64,000 nucleotides of DNA from contig CASIAN010000039.1 in NCBI GenBank assembly GCA_949372595.1, positions 1-64,000 of the forward strand, in the 5' to 3' direction. Both the position numbers and the translations under genes were made by a program. Shown in pieces: positions 7,974 to 16,233 of this stretch. The notes below the pieces were generated by a model. It did no database searches. It was not told the origin of the DNA and saw only the letters and a list, made by a program, of their open reading frames with translations. Within the stretch, counting starts at the first letter, position 1. Each line of letters starts with the position of its first letter. The stretch is from CPC320 sp002336405. Its GTDB lineage: Bacteria > Pseudomonadota > Alphaproteobacteria > Rhodobacterales > Rhodobacteraceae.

Positions 7974-8951
7974 ATGAGTTTTCACCCTATTGAACAGGCC
8001 CCAGGCCGGCTAAACCGCAGCGAATTAGCAATCCCCGGCAGTCAACCGCAAATGTTTGAAAAAGCAGCTAAATTAGATGTCGACGTGATCTTTCTAGATC
8101 TCGAAGATGCGGTTGCACCCGATGAGAAAGAACAGGCCCGAAAAAACATCATAAAAGCCCTCAACGAGATTGATTGGGGCAAGAAATCCATGTCGGTTCG
8201 AATCAACGGATTGGATACACATTATATGTATCGCGATGTGGTCGACATCGTTGAACAGGCCGGGGAACGGCTAGATCTGATCATGATCCCCAAAGTCGGC
8301 ACCGCTGCAGATGTCTACGCCGTCGATATGATGGTGACCCAAATCGAGGCGGCAAAAGGCTATAAAAAACGCATCGGTTTTGAACATATAATTGAGACGG
8401 CTCTGGGTATGCAAAACGTCTCTGAGATCGCGGCCGCGTCACCCCGCAATGAAAGCCTGCATTTCGGTGTTGCAGACTATGCCGCCTCGACCCGTGCGCG
8501 CACCACAATTATCGGTGGCGTAAACGAGGATTATTCGGTCCTGACCGATCCCGCAAAAGATGGAAGCCGCGATGTCCACTGGGGCGACATGTGGCATTAC
8601 GCACTGGCGCGCATGGTGGTGGCCGCCCGAGCCAATGGGTTGCGCCCGATCGACGGCCCGTTTGGCGATTTCTCTGATCCCGACGGCTATCGTGCTGCTG
8701 CAAAACGGGCTGCGGTTTTGGGCTGTGAAGGCAAATGGGCCATCCACCCCAGCCAAGCGGCGCTGGCCAATGAAGTGATGAGCCCATCGGATAGCGAGGT
8801 GGACCGCGCAGAGCGCATTTTGAAGGCCATGGCCGATGCTGAGATGGCCGGCAAAGGCGCGGTCTCGCTGGATGGCCGGTTGATCGATTACGCCTCAATT
8901 CGGCAAGCAGAGGTTCTAATCGAAAAGGTCAAACAAGTCGCGGCGGCCTAA
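7974..8951 (+). CDS. mclA: L-malyl-CoA / beta-methylmalyl-CoA lyase
   Basis: A 325-residue protein of the HpcH/HpaI aldolase (CitE-like) superfamily, closely resembling Mcl1 of Rhodobacterales. Motifs: RSELAIPGSQPQMFEKA (CoA site), VIFLDLEDAVAPDEK (metal and substrate aspartate/glutamate), VRINGLDTHY, LIMIPKVG, IGFEHIIETALG (metal-binding glutamate), and the C-terminal GKWAIHPSQ typical of the family. It cleaves malyl-CoA to acetyl-CoA and glyoxylate in the serine cycle. In the ethylmalonyl-CoA pathway it cleaves beta-methylmalyl-CoA to glyoxylate and propionyl-CoA. Its place between the serine-cycle operon and ccr fits both roles. Confidence 0.93.
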   Translation: MSFHPIEQAPGRLNRSELAIPGSQPQMFEKAAKLDVDVIFLDLEDAVAPDEKEQARKNIIKALNEIDWGKKSMSVRINGLDTHYMYRDVVDIVEQAGERLDLIMIPKVGTAADVYAVDMMVTQIEAAKGYKKRIGFEHIIETALGMQNVSEIAAASPRNESLHFGVADYAASTRARTTIIGGVNEDYSVLTDPAKDGSRDVHWGDMWHYALARMVVAARANGLRPIDGPFGDFSDPDGYRAAAKRAAVLGCEGKWAIHPSQAALANEVMSPSDSEVDRAERILKAMADAEMAGKGAVSLDGRLIDYASIRQAEVLIEKVKQVAAA

Positions 8952-8968
8952 CCAAGCACACGTACCAG

Positions 8969-8995
8969 TCCGAGCGGCTCGCAAAACCGCTCGGA
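8969..8995 (+). terminator. Hairpin downstream of mclA
   Basis: TCCGAGCGG at 8969-8977 pairs perfectly with CCGCTCGGA at 8987-8995 across a 9-base loop, 17 bases after the mclA stop. The GC-rich stem is terminator-like, but no T-run follows, so it may act as a 3' RNA-stabilising hairpin instead. Confidence 0.5.
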
Positions 8996-9090
8996 CATTA
9001 AAGATTGGCACAGCATTTTAGATCATTGTTTCAATATTAAATATAGTTAAATATGGTGCTCTGTAATCACCCTTTATCGACGTCTTTTCT

Positions 9091-9981
9091 TTATAAAACC
9101 GTTGCTGTTTGTGCGTTTCTGGCATCCCTGCGACTAACAAGCGCAAACGCCACCACCGATCCCAAAACTATCATACCACCGATGATCTCATGCTTGGTTA
9201 AGGTCTCGCCAAGCACAATCCACGGCCAAAGCGGTCCCAACACGCTTTCGATCAGCACCAGAATACTAACCTCGGCCGCGGGCACATAGCTGGCCCCCCA
9301 GGTCACAAATGCAATACCAATCCCGATACTGAACGCGCCCATAAACAGGCATATACCCATATCAAACCCGCTCACGCTCAGGCCAGTGCCGAACACCATC
9401 GACATCACCAACCCAATCACAACGGCAAAGACACCCCCCGCAAAAGTGCCGCCCAACACGTCAGTTTTGCCGCTGCGCCGCGCCAGAACTAACATAACCG
9501 AAAAACTCAGCGCCGAGATAAGCGCCATAATATTGCCAAAATTACGATCCAAAGCAACACCTTCACTTATCATAATCGCAACCCCGATACTGGCGGCGAC
9601 CATCACCACCCAAGTCATTGGATGGGGCTTTTCACCGATCCATACCCAGCCGAGAACCGCTGCCATAAACGGCGTTGAGGTCAGGATAAATAAGGTGGAT
9701 GCCACCGAAGTGTGGATCATGGCAAAGACATACGTCGCAAAGGCAATCGCCAGAGCTGCCCCCATCACCATATCCGTCCGGTCAAGGCTTTTGACAAAGG
9801 TCACCGGCCCTGTCCAACGCCGCAAGCAACAGATTAGGCCAACAATCAGGCTCAGACTGATCGAGCGATAAAATAATATCTGGAACCCATCGGCCGCCTC
9901 AATCAGGCGCATGCACAGCCCGATAAAGCTCATGCAAGTGCCGCCCAGTAAAATGAGGTAGATCGCTGATTGTTTTTGCAT
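9091..9981 (-). CDS. EamA/DMT-family membrane transporter
   Basis: A 296-residue, strongly hydrophobic protein with about ten predicted membrane segments in two EamA repeats. The second repeat has VSILVLIESVLGPLWPWIVLGE, a typical DMT signature with the conserved Pro-Trp. The start at 9981 (MQKQSAIYLILLG) is preferred over an upstream ATG at 10026 because it begins directly before the first membrane helix. Such proteins export or import metabolites or amino acids; the substrate cannot be told from sequence. It lies convergent with mclA and is probably transcribed alone. Confidence 0.85.
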   Translation of the reverse strand: MQKQSAIYLILLGGTCMSFIGLCMRLIEAADGFQILFYRSISLSLIVGLICCLRRWTGPVTFVKSLDRTDMVMGAALAIAFATYVFAMIHTSVASTLFILTSTPFMAAVLGWVWIGEKPHPMTWVVMVAASIGVAIMISEGVALDRNFGNIMALISALSFSVMLVLARRSGKTDVLGGTFAGGVFAVVIGLVMSMVFGTGLSVSGFDMGICLFMGAFSIGIGIAFVTWGASYVPAAEVSILVLIESVLGPLWPWIVLGETLTKHEIIGGMIVLGSVVAFALVSRRDARNAQTATVL

Positions 9982-10298
9982 AATTGCCCGGCACCTTTTT
10001 CGCAACCAAGAATAAAACGATAGCACTTCACCGATGTTAAACCAGCTTAAAGTGTAAGGTTTAAAATTAGTCGCGCACTATCGACCCGCCCGAAAAGCAG
10101 CGTCTTGTAGCTGTAAGCTGGCAACATTCTCACAGGGTTCACAGGGCTCATAGGGTTCACAGGGCTCATGGGGTCCCGGTTGCCAGCAGCGGGCATTGCC
10201 ACGGCTTTGCATTCGAGATAGCAGCAGCGCCAGCAACCGATTTAAAGGCCAGTGCCGAACGAAACGGTCAAGCAACCGGTACGAAAAGGAAAACAAAG
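9982..10298. other. Intergenic region with an 18-bp tandem repeat
   Basis: This 317-bp stretch separates the divergent DMT transporter and Lin0512 genes. It holds a perfect two-copy 18-bp tandem repeat, AGGGTTCACAGGGCTCAT, at 10134-10151 and 10152-10169. Nothing else is recognised; short frames crossing it look spurious. Confidence 0.6.
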
Positions 10299-10697
10299 AT
10301 GGCAAAAACCAGAGTGGCTATGGAATTGGGGATGGGCAGTTCACTGCGCCGGGGCGATTATACCCAAGCTGCGGTTCGGGCGCTGAAAGATGCCCTGTGG
10401 CATAATTCGCTCAGTATGGCCGAAGCGTTCAGTTTTCCCAAAGAGGCGATGATTGTCGACGTGGAAATCGCTGTGCAACACCCAGATCAGGTAGATACCG
10501 CTGCCGTGAAAGCTGTCTTACCCTATGGAACCGGAGCGGTCACAGTCACCCATGGCGGGTTGGACATCGCCAAACCCACCCAAAACAGAACGGCAGGAGC
10601 CTCGAATAAAACAATCATCGCCCATGCCGCCGTGTTGGTATCATTTGACATGGAGCGTAAAACAACCACGCTCGCTGCCGCAGGAGACCCAGCATGA
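10299..10697 (+). CDS. Lin0512-family conserved hypothetical protein (first of a pair)
   Basis: A 132-residue soluble protein recognised as the Lin0512 family, which has no assigned function. Conserved positions shared with its neighbour are MELGMG (E-L-G-x-G), DYTQAAVRALKDAL-H-S, VQHPDQVD, LPYG and VTHGG. AAGGA lies upstream of the ATG. Its stop overlaps the next gene by 4 bp (ATGA), so the two are coupled and may form a hetero-oligomer. It lies between the DMT transporter and convergent ccr, inside the C1/C2 carbon region. A link to that metabolism is guilt by association only. Confidence 0.75.
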   Translation: MAKTRVAMELGMGSSLRRGDYTQAAVRALKDALWHNSLSMAEAFSFPKEAMIVDVEIAVQHPDQVDTAAVKAVLPYGTGAVTVTHGGLDIAKPTQNRTAGASNKTIIAHAAVLVSFDMERKTTTLAAAGDPA

Positions 10698-11056
10698 CAC
10701 GTCTTATTCTCGAACTTGGCGCTGGCAATGACCTGTATGGCGAGGATTACACCAAAGCCGCCTGCCGCGCGGTCCACGATGCGTTGCATCACAGTTCGCT
10801 GACGCTGTTTCGCACACTTGATCTTGCGCATGGCGACATGCAGGTCAACGTCACCATCGGTGTGCAGCACCCCGATCGGGTGGATGCCGCTTTAGTGGCC
10901 GCCGAATTGCCCCGTGGCAAGGCCGTGGTTACCGTGGTGCAAGGTGGACAAAATATCACTGATCCAGAAAGTGGCACCGTGTCAGTCATCGCATCCGCAG
11001 CCGTCGAGGCCTGTCTTGATCTTGACCCCAACAACTGGCAACTGAGCCAAACCTAA
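10694..11056 (+). CDS. Lin0512-family conserved hypothetical protein (second of a pair)
   Basis: A 120-residue paralogue of the preceding gene, with the same order of conserved patches: LELGAGND, EDYTKAACRAVHDALHHSSL, VTIGVQHPDRVDAA, LPRGKAVVTVVQGG. The two proteins are alike over nearly their full length, so they arose by duplication. The first carries a longer C-terminal tail. The start overlaps the upstream stop by 4 bp. No catalytic motif, signal peptide or membrane segment is visible. The function is unknown. Confidence 0.75.
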   Translation: MTRLILELGAGNDLYGEDYTKAACRAVHDALHHSSLTLFRTLDLAHGDMQVNVTIGVQHPDRVDAALVAAELPRGKAVVTVVQGGQNITDPESGTVSVIASAAVEACLDLDPNNWQLSQT

Positions 11057-11068
11057 GCACACCCGTCA

Positions 11069-11099
11069 TAAAAAAAGCGGCCCCGCATAAGGGGGCCGC
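11069..11099 (-). terminator. Intrinsic terminator of ccr
   Basis: GCGGCCCC at 11077-11084 and GGGGCCGC at 11092-11099 form a perfect 8-bp GC stem with a 6-base loop. On the minus strand it is followed directly by seven T, a textbook rho-independent terminator for ccr. On the plus strand the same hairpin may stop transcription from the Lin0512 pair. Confidence 0.88.
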
Positions 11100-11128
11100 C
11101 TCAGATCGTGTATCTTGGTTGGCGGCGC

Positions 11129-12370
11129 TTAAGACGCGCCTTTGCCTTTTTCGGTGGCGTTGACCAAACACGCCATGTTGCCATAGGGGTGTTTGTTGTC
11201 ATGCATCAATTGATGCGCGTGACCGATCTCGTCAAAGCTAAAGGTCCCCGACAGGCAGGGATCAACCTTGCCCGCAAGCACCAGCTCGTTAACGGCTTCG
11301 GCCTGCACATCATTTGCCAGATGCGAACCCTGCAGACGTTTTTGCATCATCCAGTGATAGCGCAGATCCATGGTAATGTTGTAGCCGGTGGTCCCGGCAC
11401 AAATGACCACCATACCACCGGTTTCACAAACAAAACCCGAGGTTGGCAAAGTGGATTCACCGGGATGCTCGAACACAATCTTCGGATTCTTGCGCTCGCC
11501 GACAGCCTCCCAGATGGCTTTGCCAAAGCTGCGCACGCCACCCATCCAAGCTTTATACTCTGGCGAGGCAGTATCAGGCATCGGACCCCAATGGTCAAAA
11601 TCCTTGCGGTTGATCACGCCAACTGCGCCCTTATCAAGGCAGAACTGGCGTTTGTCTTCATCCGAGATTACGGCAACCGCTTTTCCGCCCAAGGCCGAAA
11701 CAATCTGCAGTGCCAAAGCGCCCAAACCGCCAGCGGCACCCCAAACCAGAACAACATCACCTTTTTCAACCGTATGCGGCGCCCAGCCCATCAACTGCCG
11801 ATAGGCCGTCGAGGCACACAGCATATAACATCCGGCCTCTTCCCATGTCAGATGGGCAGGCTTTTTCTTGATCTGATGCGATTGCGCGCGGGCAAATTGG
11901 CAATATGAGCCATAATTGGTCTGGTAACCCCAGATCCGCACCGACGTTGCCAACATCGGATCTTTGCCAGACAGCACCCAAGGGTCCTCAGGCTCCCACC
12001 AGCCAGAGTGAACAACCACTTCTTCGCCAATTTTCACATCGTCAACGTCTTCGCCAACTGCCCAGACAATGCCCGATGCGTCTGATCCACCTGCGTGAAA
12101 ATCTTCCGGTTCGCCCTTTTTCTGGCGGTCTTTGATCACATCTACAGGAAAACCCAAGCCGGCCCAGACGTTATTATAATTGATCCCGGTGGCCATAACA
12201 TAGACCAAAACATCTTTCGGGCCTATTTTGGGGGTATCGATCACTTCGCGCTGCCAAGATTTCGTTGGCTCGCCAAAGCGATCCTGACGGACCACAAAAG
12301 CATGCATTTTTTCCGGCACTTCACCCAGTGGCGGTATATCACCCAGATCGTAAAGCTGTTTGGTCGTCAT
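11129..12370 (-). CDS. ccr: Crotonyl-CoA carboxylase/reductase
   Basis: A 413-residue member of the medium-chain dehydrogenase/reductase superfamily. Features: ATGINYNNVWAGLG (conserved Asn of the CO2/substrate site), WEEAGCYMLCASTAYRQL, cofactor-binding VLVWGAAGGLGALALQ, and KIVFEHPGESTLPTS with the active-site His of carboxylating members. It reductively carboxylates crotonyl-CoA with NADPH and CO2 to ethylmalonyl-CoA, the key step of the ethylmalonyl-CoA pathway. The start at 12370 has GAGGAG upstream; the frame extends 35 codons further without support. It is a single-gene unit ending at a strong terminator and works with mclA to turn acetyl-CoA into glyoxylate and C3/C4 units. Confidence 0.95.
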   Translation of the reverse strand: MTTKQLYDLGDIPPLGEVPEKMHAFVVRQDRFGEPTKSWQREVIDTPKIGPKDVLVYVMATGINYNNVWAGLGFPVDVIKDRQKKGEPEDFHAGGSDASGIVWAVGEDVDDVKIGEEVVVHSGWWEPEDPWVLSGKDPMLATSVRIWGYQTNYGSYCQFARAQSHQIKKKPAHLTWEEAGCYMLCASTAYRQLMGWAPHTVEKGDVVLVWGAAGGLGALALQIVSALGGKAVAVISDEDKRQFCLDKGAVGVINRKDFDHWGPMPDTASPEYKAWMGGVRSFGKAIWEAVGERKNPKIVFEHPGESTLPTSGFVCETGGMVVICAGTTGYNITMDLRYHWMMQKRLQGSHLANDVQAEAVNELVLAGKVDPCLSGTFSFDEIGHAHQLMHDNKHPYGNMACLVNATEKGKGAS

Positions 12371-12609
12371 AATTTTCTCCTCAGAAAACTCAAATATTCT
12401 GATGCAATCCTGTGCCAAACAAGCTTCGTGATTACAAGAGTCAAACGCAAAAAACCGGTGGGGCAAAAACCCCAAAACCGCAGACTACGTTACGTCATTG
12501 TCGCCAGCACGTCAGCACAAGCTGCCCCGGCAAGGCTGCAATCAGGCCAATCGCATATTCTGACCCCGGGGATCGGGACCATTTTAGACAACCAACTCCG
12601 AGCCCCAGC

Positions 12610-13662
12610 TTAGGCGCGGCTGGCCGGTGCCACAAGATCTGCACGCCGCAGTTGGTATGAACTGGTGGGCGCCTTGGCCGTACGCGCGGCCGATCCCCGC
12701 AGTGCCGACCCGGTTTTGACAAAGCCCAACTTACGTAAAACCCGGCCCGATGATGGATTGTCGTTAAAGTGATCCGCCGTCAGCTCGGTCAAACCGAACC
12801 GCGCAAAGGCCCACGGCAAGAACGCCATCATCGCCTCAGTCATTAAGCCCCGGCCCCAATGGGACTGCGCCAGAAAATACGCTGTGCTGACAGGGGATCC
12901 CCCCAACGCAACCGAGCCGATCAAGGTCCCATCCGGCACATAGACGCCAAAGGAAAAACCCACACGTCCCCGCCACCGCCGCTGTTCTATCCAGCGCAAC
13001 ACATCTGCCTCGGGCCAAGGCGAGGCGACCGAGGCCAGCATTGGCGCCACGCGGTCGTTGCCAGCAATGCGCGCCAAATCGGTGGCATCCGCAGGGCGCA
13101 AGGGACGCAAACGCATTCTGGGCGTGGCGATCTCGATCGGGTTAACTGCATGCCACTGTTCGGGGGTTAACACCATCTGGCGTCCGTCCACCAAAGTCTT
13201 TCGCGCGTGGCTTTTGAGCGCAACAACCCTGCCAAGGCGCGAAAACCCCAAGCGGTGCAACAGCGCCGCAGAGCGGGTGTTGCCAATCATGTAAGATGTT
13301 GGCACCGGCGCAGCATTGGGGTCCATAAAATATGCTGCCAATACCGCCTGCGCCGCCTCGCGCATCAGCCCCTGCCCCCAACATCTCGGATCAAGCCAGA
13401 ACCCCAGCTGTGGATCGCGCCCAACCATCCCAACCAACCGGTCGGCGTTCAAAATCGCCCAGATGGCAGACCCTTTTTCCCGAACATCGGCAATAAACTC
13501 TAACCCATCAGCCCGCGAGTAGGGGAACGGCACCACCGATAACCACTTGCTGATTTCAAAATCATTCAAAATGGCCGTGATAGCGGTTGCATCTGAGGCC
13601 ACAGGCGGCCGCAGTTGCAGCCGCTTGGTCGTAAGTGCAGCGACCGTTGCGACCCCGCTCAT
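12610..13662 (-). CDS. Tandem GNAT (RimJ/RimL-type) acetyltransferase
   Basis: A 350-residue protein containing two GNAT domains in a row. The first (about 10-170) starts LTTKRLQLRPPVASDA and has an acetyl-CoA loop around RCWGQGLMREAAQAV. The second (about 178-340) starts IATPRMRLRPLRPADA and has SHWGRGLMTEAMMAF. Both resemble RimJ/RimL N-acetyltransferases that modify ribosomal or other proteins or small molecules. The start overlaps the stop of the upstream GNAT gene (ATGA), so three GNAT domains are made from one transcript. The substrate is unknown; position downstream of rplU-rpmA hints at a ribosome-related role but does not prove it. Confidence 0.85.
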   Translation of the reverse strand: MSGVATVAALTTKRLQLRPPVASDATAITAILNDFEISKWLSVVPFPYSRADGLEFIADVREKGSAIWAILNADRLVGMVGRDPQLGFWLDPRCWGQGLMREAAQAVLAAYFMDPNAAPVPTSYMIGNTRSAALLHRLGFSRLGRVVALKSHARKTLVDGRQMVLTPEQWHAVNPIEIATPRMRLRPLRPADATDLARIAGNDRVAPMLASVASPWPEADVLRWIEQRRWRGRVGFSFGVYVPDGTLIGSVALGGSPVSTAYFLAQSHWGRGLMTEAMMAFLPWAFARFGLTELTADHFNDNPSSGRVLRKLGFVKTGSALRGSAARTAKAPTSSYQLRRADLVAPASRA

Positions 13663-14201
13663 GGGATCAACTTGATGGTATAGGTCCGGGTCGGCACATT
13701 TTCGCCCCGCGCCGCGCTAAAGGTTTCAGCATCGCCAAGATAGCTAAAGCCGGATTTGCTTAACACCCGTGCCGCGGCGAGATTGTCTTGAAACACCGCT
13801 GCAAAAATCGTCGTATTCGTCATCGGATTGGCATCAACCAAGGCCTGAACTGCCTCAGAGGCAAGGCCAGTGTTCCAGAACGCCACGGCAATCCAATAGC
13901 TCAACTCGGACTGATCACGGTCAAGACGTTTCAGGCTGATAACCCCCATCAGATCAGGGCGCGCAGATTTACTGCCGTCAATCGCCCAGATATCCTCGTC
14001 TCGCGTCTTGCCCATGGCCCGCTCTATAAACGCCGCAGTCGCCCCGGGCGGCAACGGATGGGCAATCCGAGACGCCATACGCGCGATCCGTAAATCAGCG
14101 CTGTGCAGGGCAATCTGGCCCGTATCCGAGACGCGTAAAGGACGCAGATCAAATCTCTGCGCATTGATCATTGGTTGATCGGGAAACAAATCTTTTGACA
14201 T
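13659..14201 (-). CDS. GNAT-family acetyltransferase
   Basis: A 180-residue single-domain GNAT protein. The N-terminus INAQRFDLRPLRVSDTGQIA, FWNTGLASEAVQAL around the acetyl-CoA pyrophosphate loop, and ARVLSKSGFSYLGDAE at the end are typical of RimJ/RimL-like enzymes. The ATG at 14201 is preceded by GAGGGAGAGC and overlaps the LysE stop by one base (TGATG). Its own stop overlaps the tandem GNAT gene. Substrate unknown. Confidence 0.82.
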   Translation of the reverse strand: MSKDLFPDQPMINAQRFDLRPLRVSDTGQIALHSADLRIARMASRIAHPLPPGATAAFIERAMGKTRDEDIWAIDGSKSARPDLMGVISLKRLDRDQSELSYWIAVAFWNTGLASEAVQALVDANPMTNTTIFAAVFQDNLAAARVLSKSGFSYLGDAETFSAARGENVPTRTYTIKLIP

Positions 14202-14803
14202 CAAAGCTCTCCCTCAAAAATAGCTATTAAAACAAACAGAACTGTGAACCCTGCCAGAGTCCACATCAAGTATCTTTCATAGGGTGTGCCCGACACATGC
14301 CGGGCAATGCGGTCGCCAAAGTAAGTCCAGATCGGGTGGCAGACCGCCTGGGTCACAAACAAACAAAGGGCAATTGTTGCCGTGGCCGTCAGTGCCGAGG
14401 TCCCAGGGGCCACAAAACTGGTGAAGCCGGTCACGATCATCGCCCAAGCCTTGGGATTTAAAGGATGCACTGCAAGTCCGGCAAAAAATCCAGGAGCTCG
14501 CGCCGCAGCCGCACCGGGGTCAAGTCGCATATTGGCAACACGCCAAGCCAACCAAAAAATATAGCCCGCAGAAATATACTTTAAACCAATAAACAACCAA
14601 GGGGCAGTTTCAGCCAAGCCCATAAGCCCAAACCCAATCGGCCAGATAATCAACTGCTTGCCAAAGGCGACACCAGCAACAAACGGCAATGCCGCGCGAA
14701 ACCCATACCGCGCACCGGTGGCCAGCAACGCCATATTCGCGGGACCGGGGGTGCCGACCTGAGAGACCGCAAATACCAAAAAGCTAAGCACCCAAACATC
14801 CAT
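14201..14803 (-). CDS. LysE/RhtB-family amino acid exporter
   Basis: A 200-residue integral membrane protein with about six hydrophobic segments. The hallmark near the N-terminus is VGTPGPANMALLATGARYG (GPxN), followed by FVAGVAFGK and PLNPKAWAMIVTGFTSF. Members export amino acids such as threonine, homoserine lactone or lysine; the substrate is not predictable here. The ATG at 14803 is preferred over the GTG just before it. It is the first gene of the LysE-GNAT-GNAT overlapping set downstream of rpmA. Confidence 0.87.
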   Translation of the reverse strand: MDVWVLSFLVFAVSQVGTPGPANMALLATGARYGFRAALPFVAGVAFGKQLIIWPIGFGLMGLAETAPWLFIGLKYISAGYIFWLAWRVANMRLDPGAAAARAPGFFAGLAVHPLNPKAWAMIVTGFTSFVAPGTSALTATATIALCLFVTQAVCHPIWTYFGDRIARHVSGTPYERYLMWTLAGFTVLFVLIAIFEGEL

Positions 14804-15079
14804 CACCCAGTCCCTTTTGGCGTAACGCTGACGACTGTGGGCGATGTAATGCGTTGGTAACTCACAGGCGGCTGCCTTGCCTTGAACAATATGTTGAAGT
14901 CTTTGGTGTGGTGTGTATTCGCAGACAGTTTCACCACGGCTCTGCCATTAATATGCACAACATTGCCCTTTCCAACGGTCCGCGCCACCCCCGGTACATC
15001 CGCGCACGAACCATACAAAGTAAAAAAGGGACCGACGCCAGCGCCAATCCCCTTTAATTCTCACATCGTAAAGATCGGG

Positions 15080-15349
15080 TTACTCTGCGGCCTCAGCCAT
15101 AGGAATAACTGAAATAAACGTCCGGCCTTTAAAGCCTTTCCGAAACTTCACATTACCTTCGACAGTTGCAAAAATTGTATGATCCTTGCCTTCGCCGACG
15201 CCTTCGCCCGGCCACCATTTATTGCCACGTTGGCGACAGATGATATTGCCCGGAATGGCGTGCTGACCACCGAAAAGTTTCATGCCGAGGCGCCGCCCGG
15301 CTGAGTCGCGCCCGTTGCGGGATGAACCGCCTGCTTTTTTATGTGCCAT
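15080..15349 (-). CDS. rpmA: 50S ribosomal protein L27
   Basis: An 89-residue L27. It starts MAHKKAGGSSRNGRDSAGRR, the positively charged N-terminal arm that reaches the peptidyl-transferase centre, and continues LGMKLFGGQHAIPGNIICRQ and GVGEGKDHTIFA, all standard for the family. It is directly downstream of rplU (15-bp gap), the universal rplU-rpmA order. Confidence 0.98.
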   Translation of the reverse strand: MAHKKAGGSSRNGRDSAGRRLGMKLFGGQHAIPGNIICRQRGNKWWPGEGVGEGKDHTIFATVEGNVKFRKGFKGRTFISVIPMAEAAE

Positions 15350-15364
15350 GGGTGTTGCTCCTTA

Positions 15365-16054
15365 CTACGCTGTCAGATCTTTGGCCTGAGCGATCCAGCC
15401 TTCGCGATCGATCCGGCCCTTAAATGACAATTCCTCGTCAATTTTACTTACGTCAGCCTCGGTCCAAGCCGCGACTTGTGCCAAAGACGTCACACCTGCG
15501 GCGATCAGCTTTTTCTCAAGCGCAGGGCCGACACCCGCCAGCTTTTTCAAATCACCGCCTGCAGCCGCATTATCGGCTTTTGCAGCCGCTGGTTTGGCTT
15601 CTGTGGCTTTGGCCGGAGTTGTTTTTGCTGCTTGTGCTTTTGGTGCTTGTGCCTTTGGTGCTGGGTCCGTAACCGCCGCGACGGCTGTCGCGCTGACAGA
15701 ACCGGCGCCCATCGCAGCTTTCACGCCGGACTTATCCGCGCCGCTGTTCAGGATTTCGGTCACACGCACCAATGTCAGTTTCTGACGGTGGCCTTTTGTG
15801 CGCTGCGAGCTGTGCTTACGGCGGCGTTTAACAAAGTTGATAACCTTGTCGCCTTTGACTTGATCAATCACTTCGGCCTGCACTGCGGCATCTGCCACAA
15901 AGGGCGCACCAATCACCGGTGCATCACCACCAAGCATTAAAATTTCGTTGAACTGGATTGTTTCACCAGCATCAGCAGCCAATTTTTCGACCCGGAGCAT
16001 ATCGCCGGATTGAACTTTGTACTGCTTGCCACCAGTCTTTAGGACCGCAAACAT
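15365..16054 (-). CDS. rplU: 50S ribosomal protein L21 with C-terminal helix-hairpin-helix extension
   Basis: A 229-residue protein, about twice the usual L21. Residues 1-105 are canonical L21 (MFAVLKTGGKQYKV, FVKRRRKHSSQRTKGHRQ). Then comes an Ala/Lys/Pro-rich linker (about 115-165), followed by a helix-hairpin-helix-like domain starting LKKLAGVGPALEKKLIAAGV and ending near SFKGRIDREGWIAQAK. Such tails are seen on L21 of Rhodobacterales and suggest extra RNA or DNA contact. The start at 16054 has AAGGA 7 bases upstream. The operon continues into rpmA. Confidence 0.96.
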   Translation of the reverse strand: MFAVLKTGGKQYKVQSGDMLRVEKLAADAGETIQFNEILMLGGDAPVIGAPFVADAAVQAEVIDQVKGDKVINFVKRRRKHSSQRTKGHRQKLTLVRVTEILNSGADKSGVKAAMGAGSVSATAVAAVTDPAPKAQAPKAQAAKTTPAKATEAKPAAAKADNAAAGGDLKKLAGVGPALEKKLIAAGVTSLAQVAAWTEADVSKIDEELSFKGRIDREGWIAQAKDLTA

Positions 16055-16233
16055 CGTCATTTCCTTCATCAGTATCGCGTCTTTTGGTCCCCGTTACGGG
16101 TGTTTCGGCCAAGGCCACCACGGACAGCGCGCAGATTCCTGCGTAATTTCTTTGAGGAGACCGACCAAGGCGGCCTCCATGTGGAACATGCTTCATAAGC
16201 GCCCCATACGTCCTGTCAAGGGTCTTTCCACCG

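Noticed and set aside
10078..10305. 75-codon minus frame containing a repeated EPCEPYEPCEP sequence
   Set aside because: It is the translation of the 18-bp tandem repeat and lacks a ribosome site.
11108..11908. 266-codon plus frame antisense to ccr
   Set aside because: Shadow of ccr; it also crosses the terminator and has no motif.
14803..15018. 71-codon minus-strand frame ending in a TGATG junction with LysE
   Set aside because: No ribosome site, no recognisable motif and unusual composition; more likely a leftover frame than a gene.
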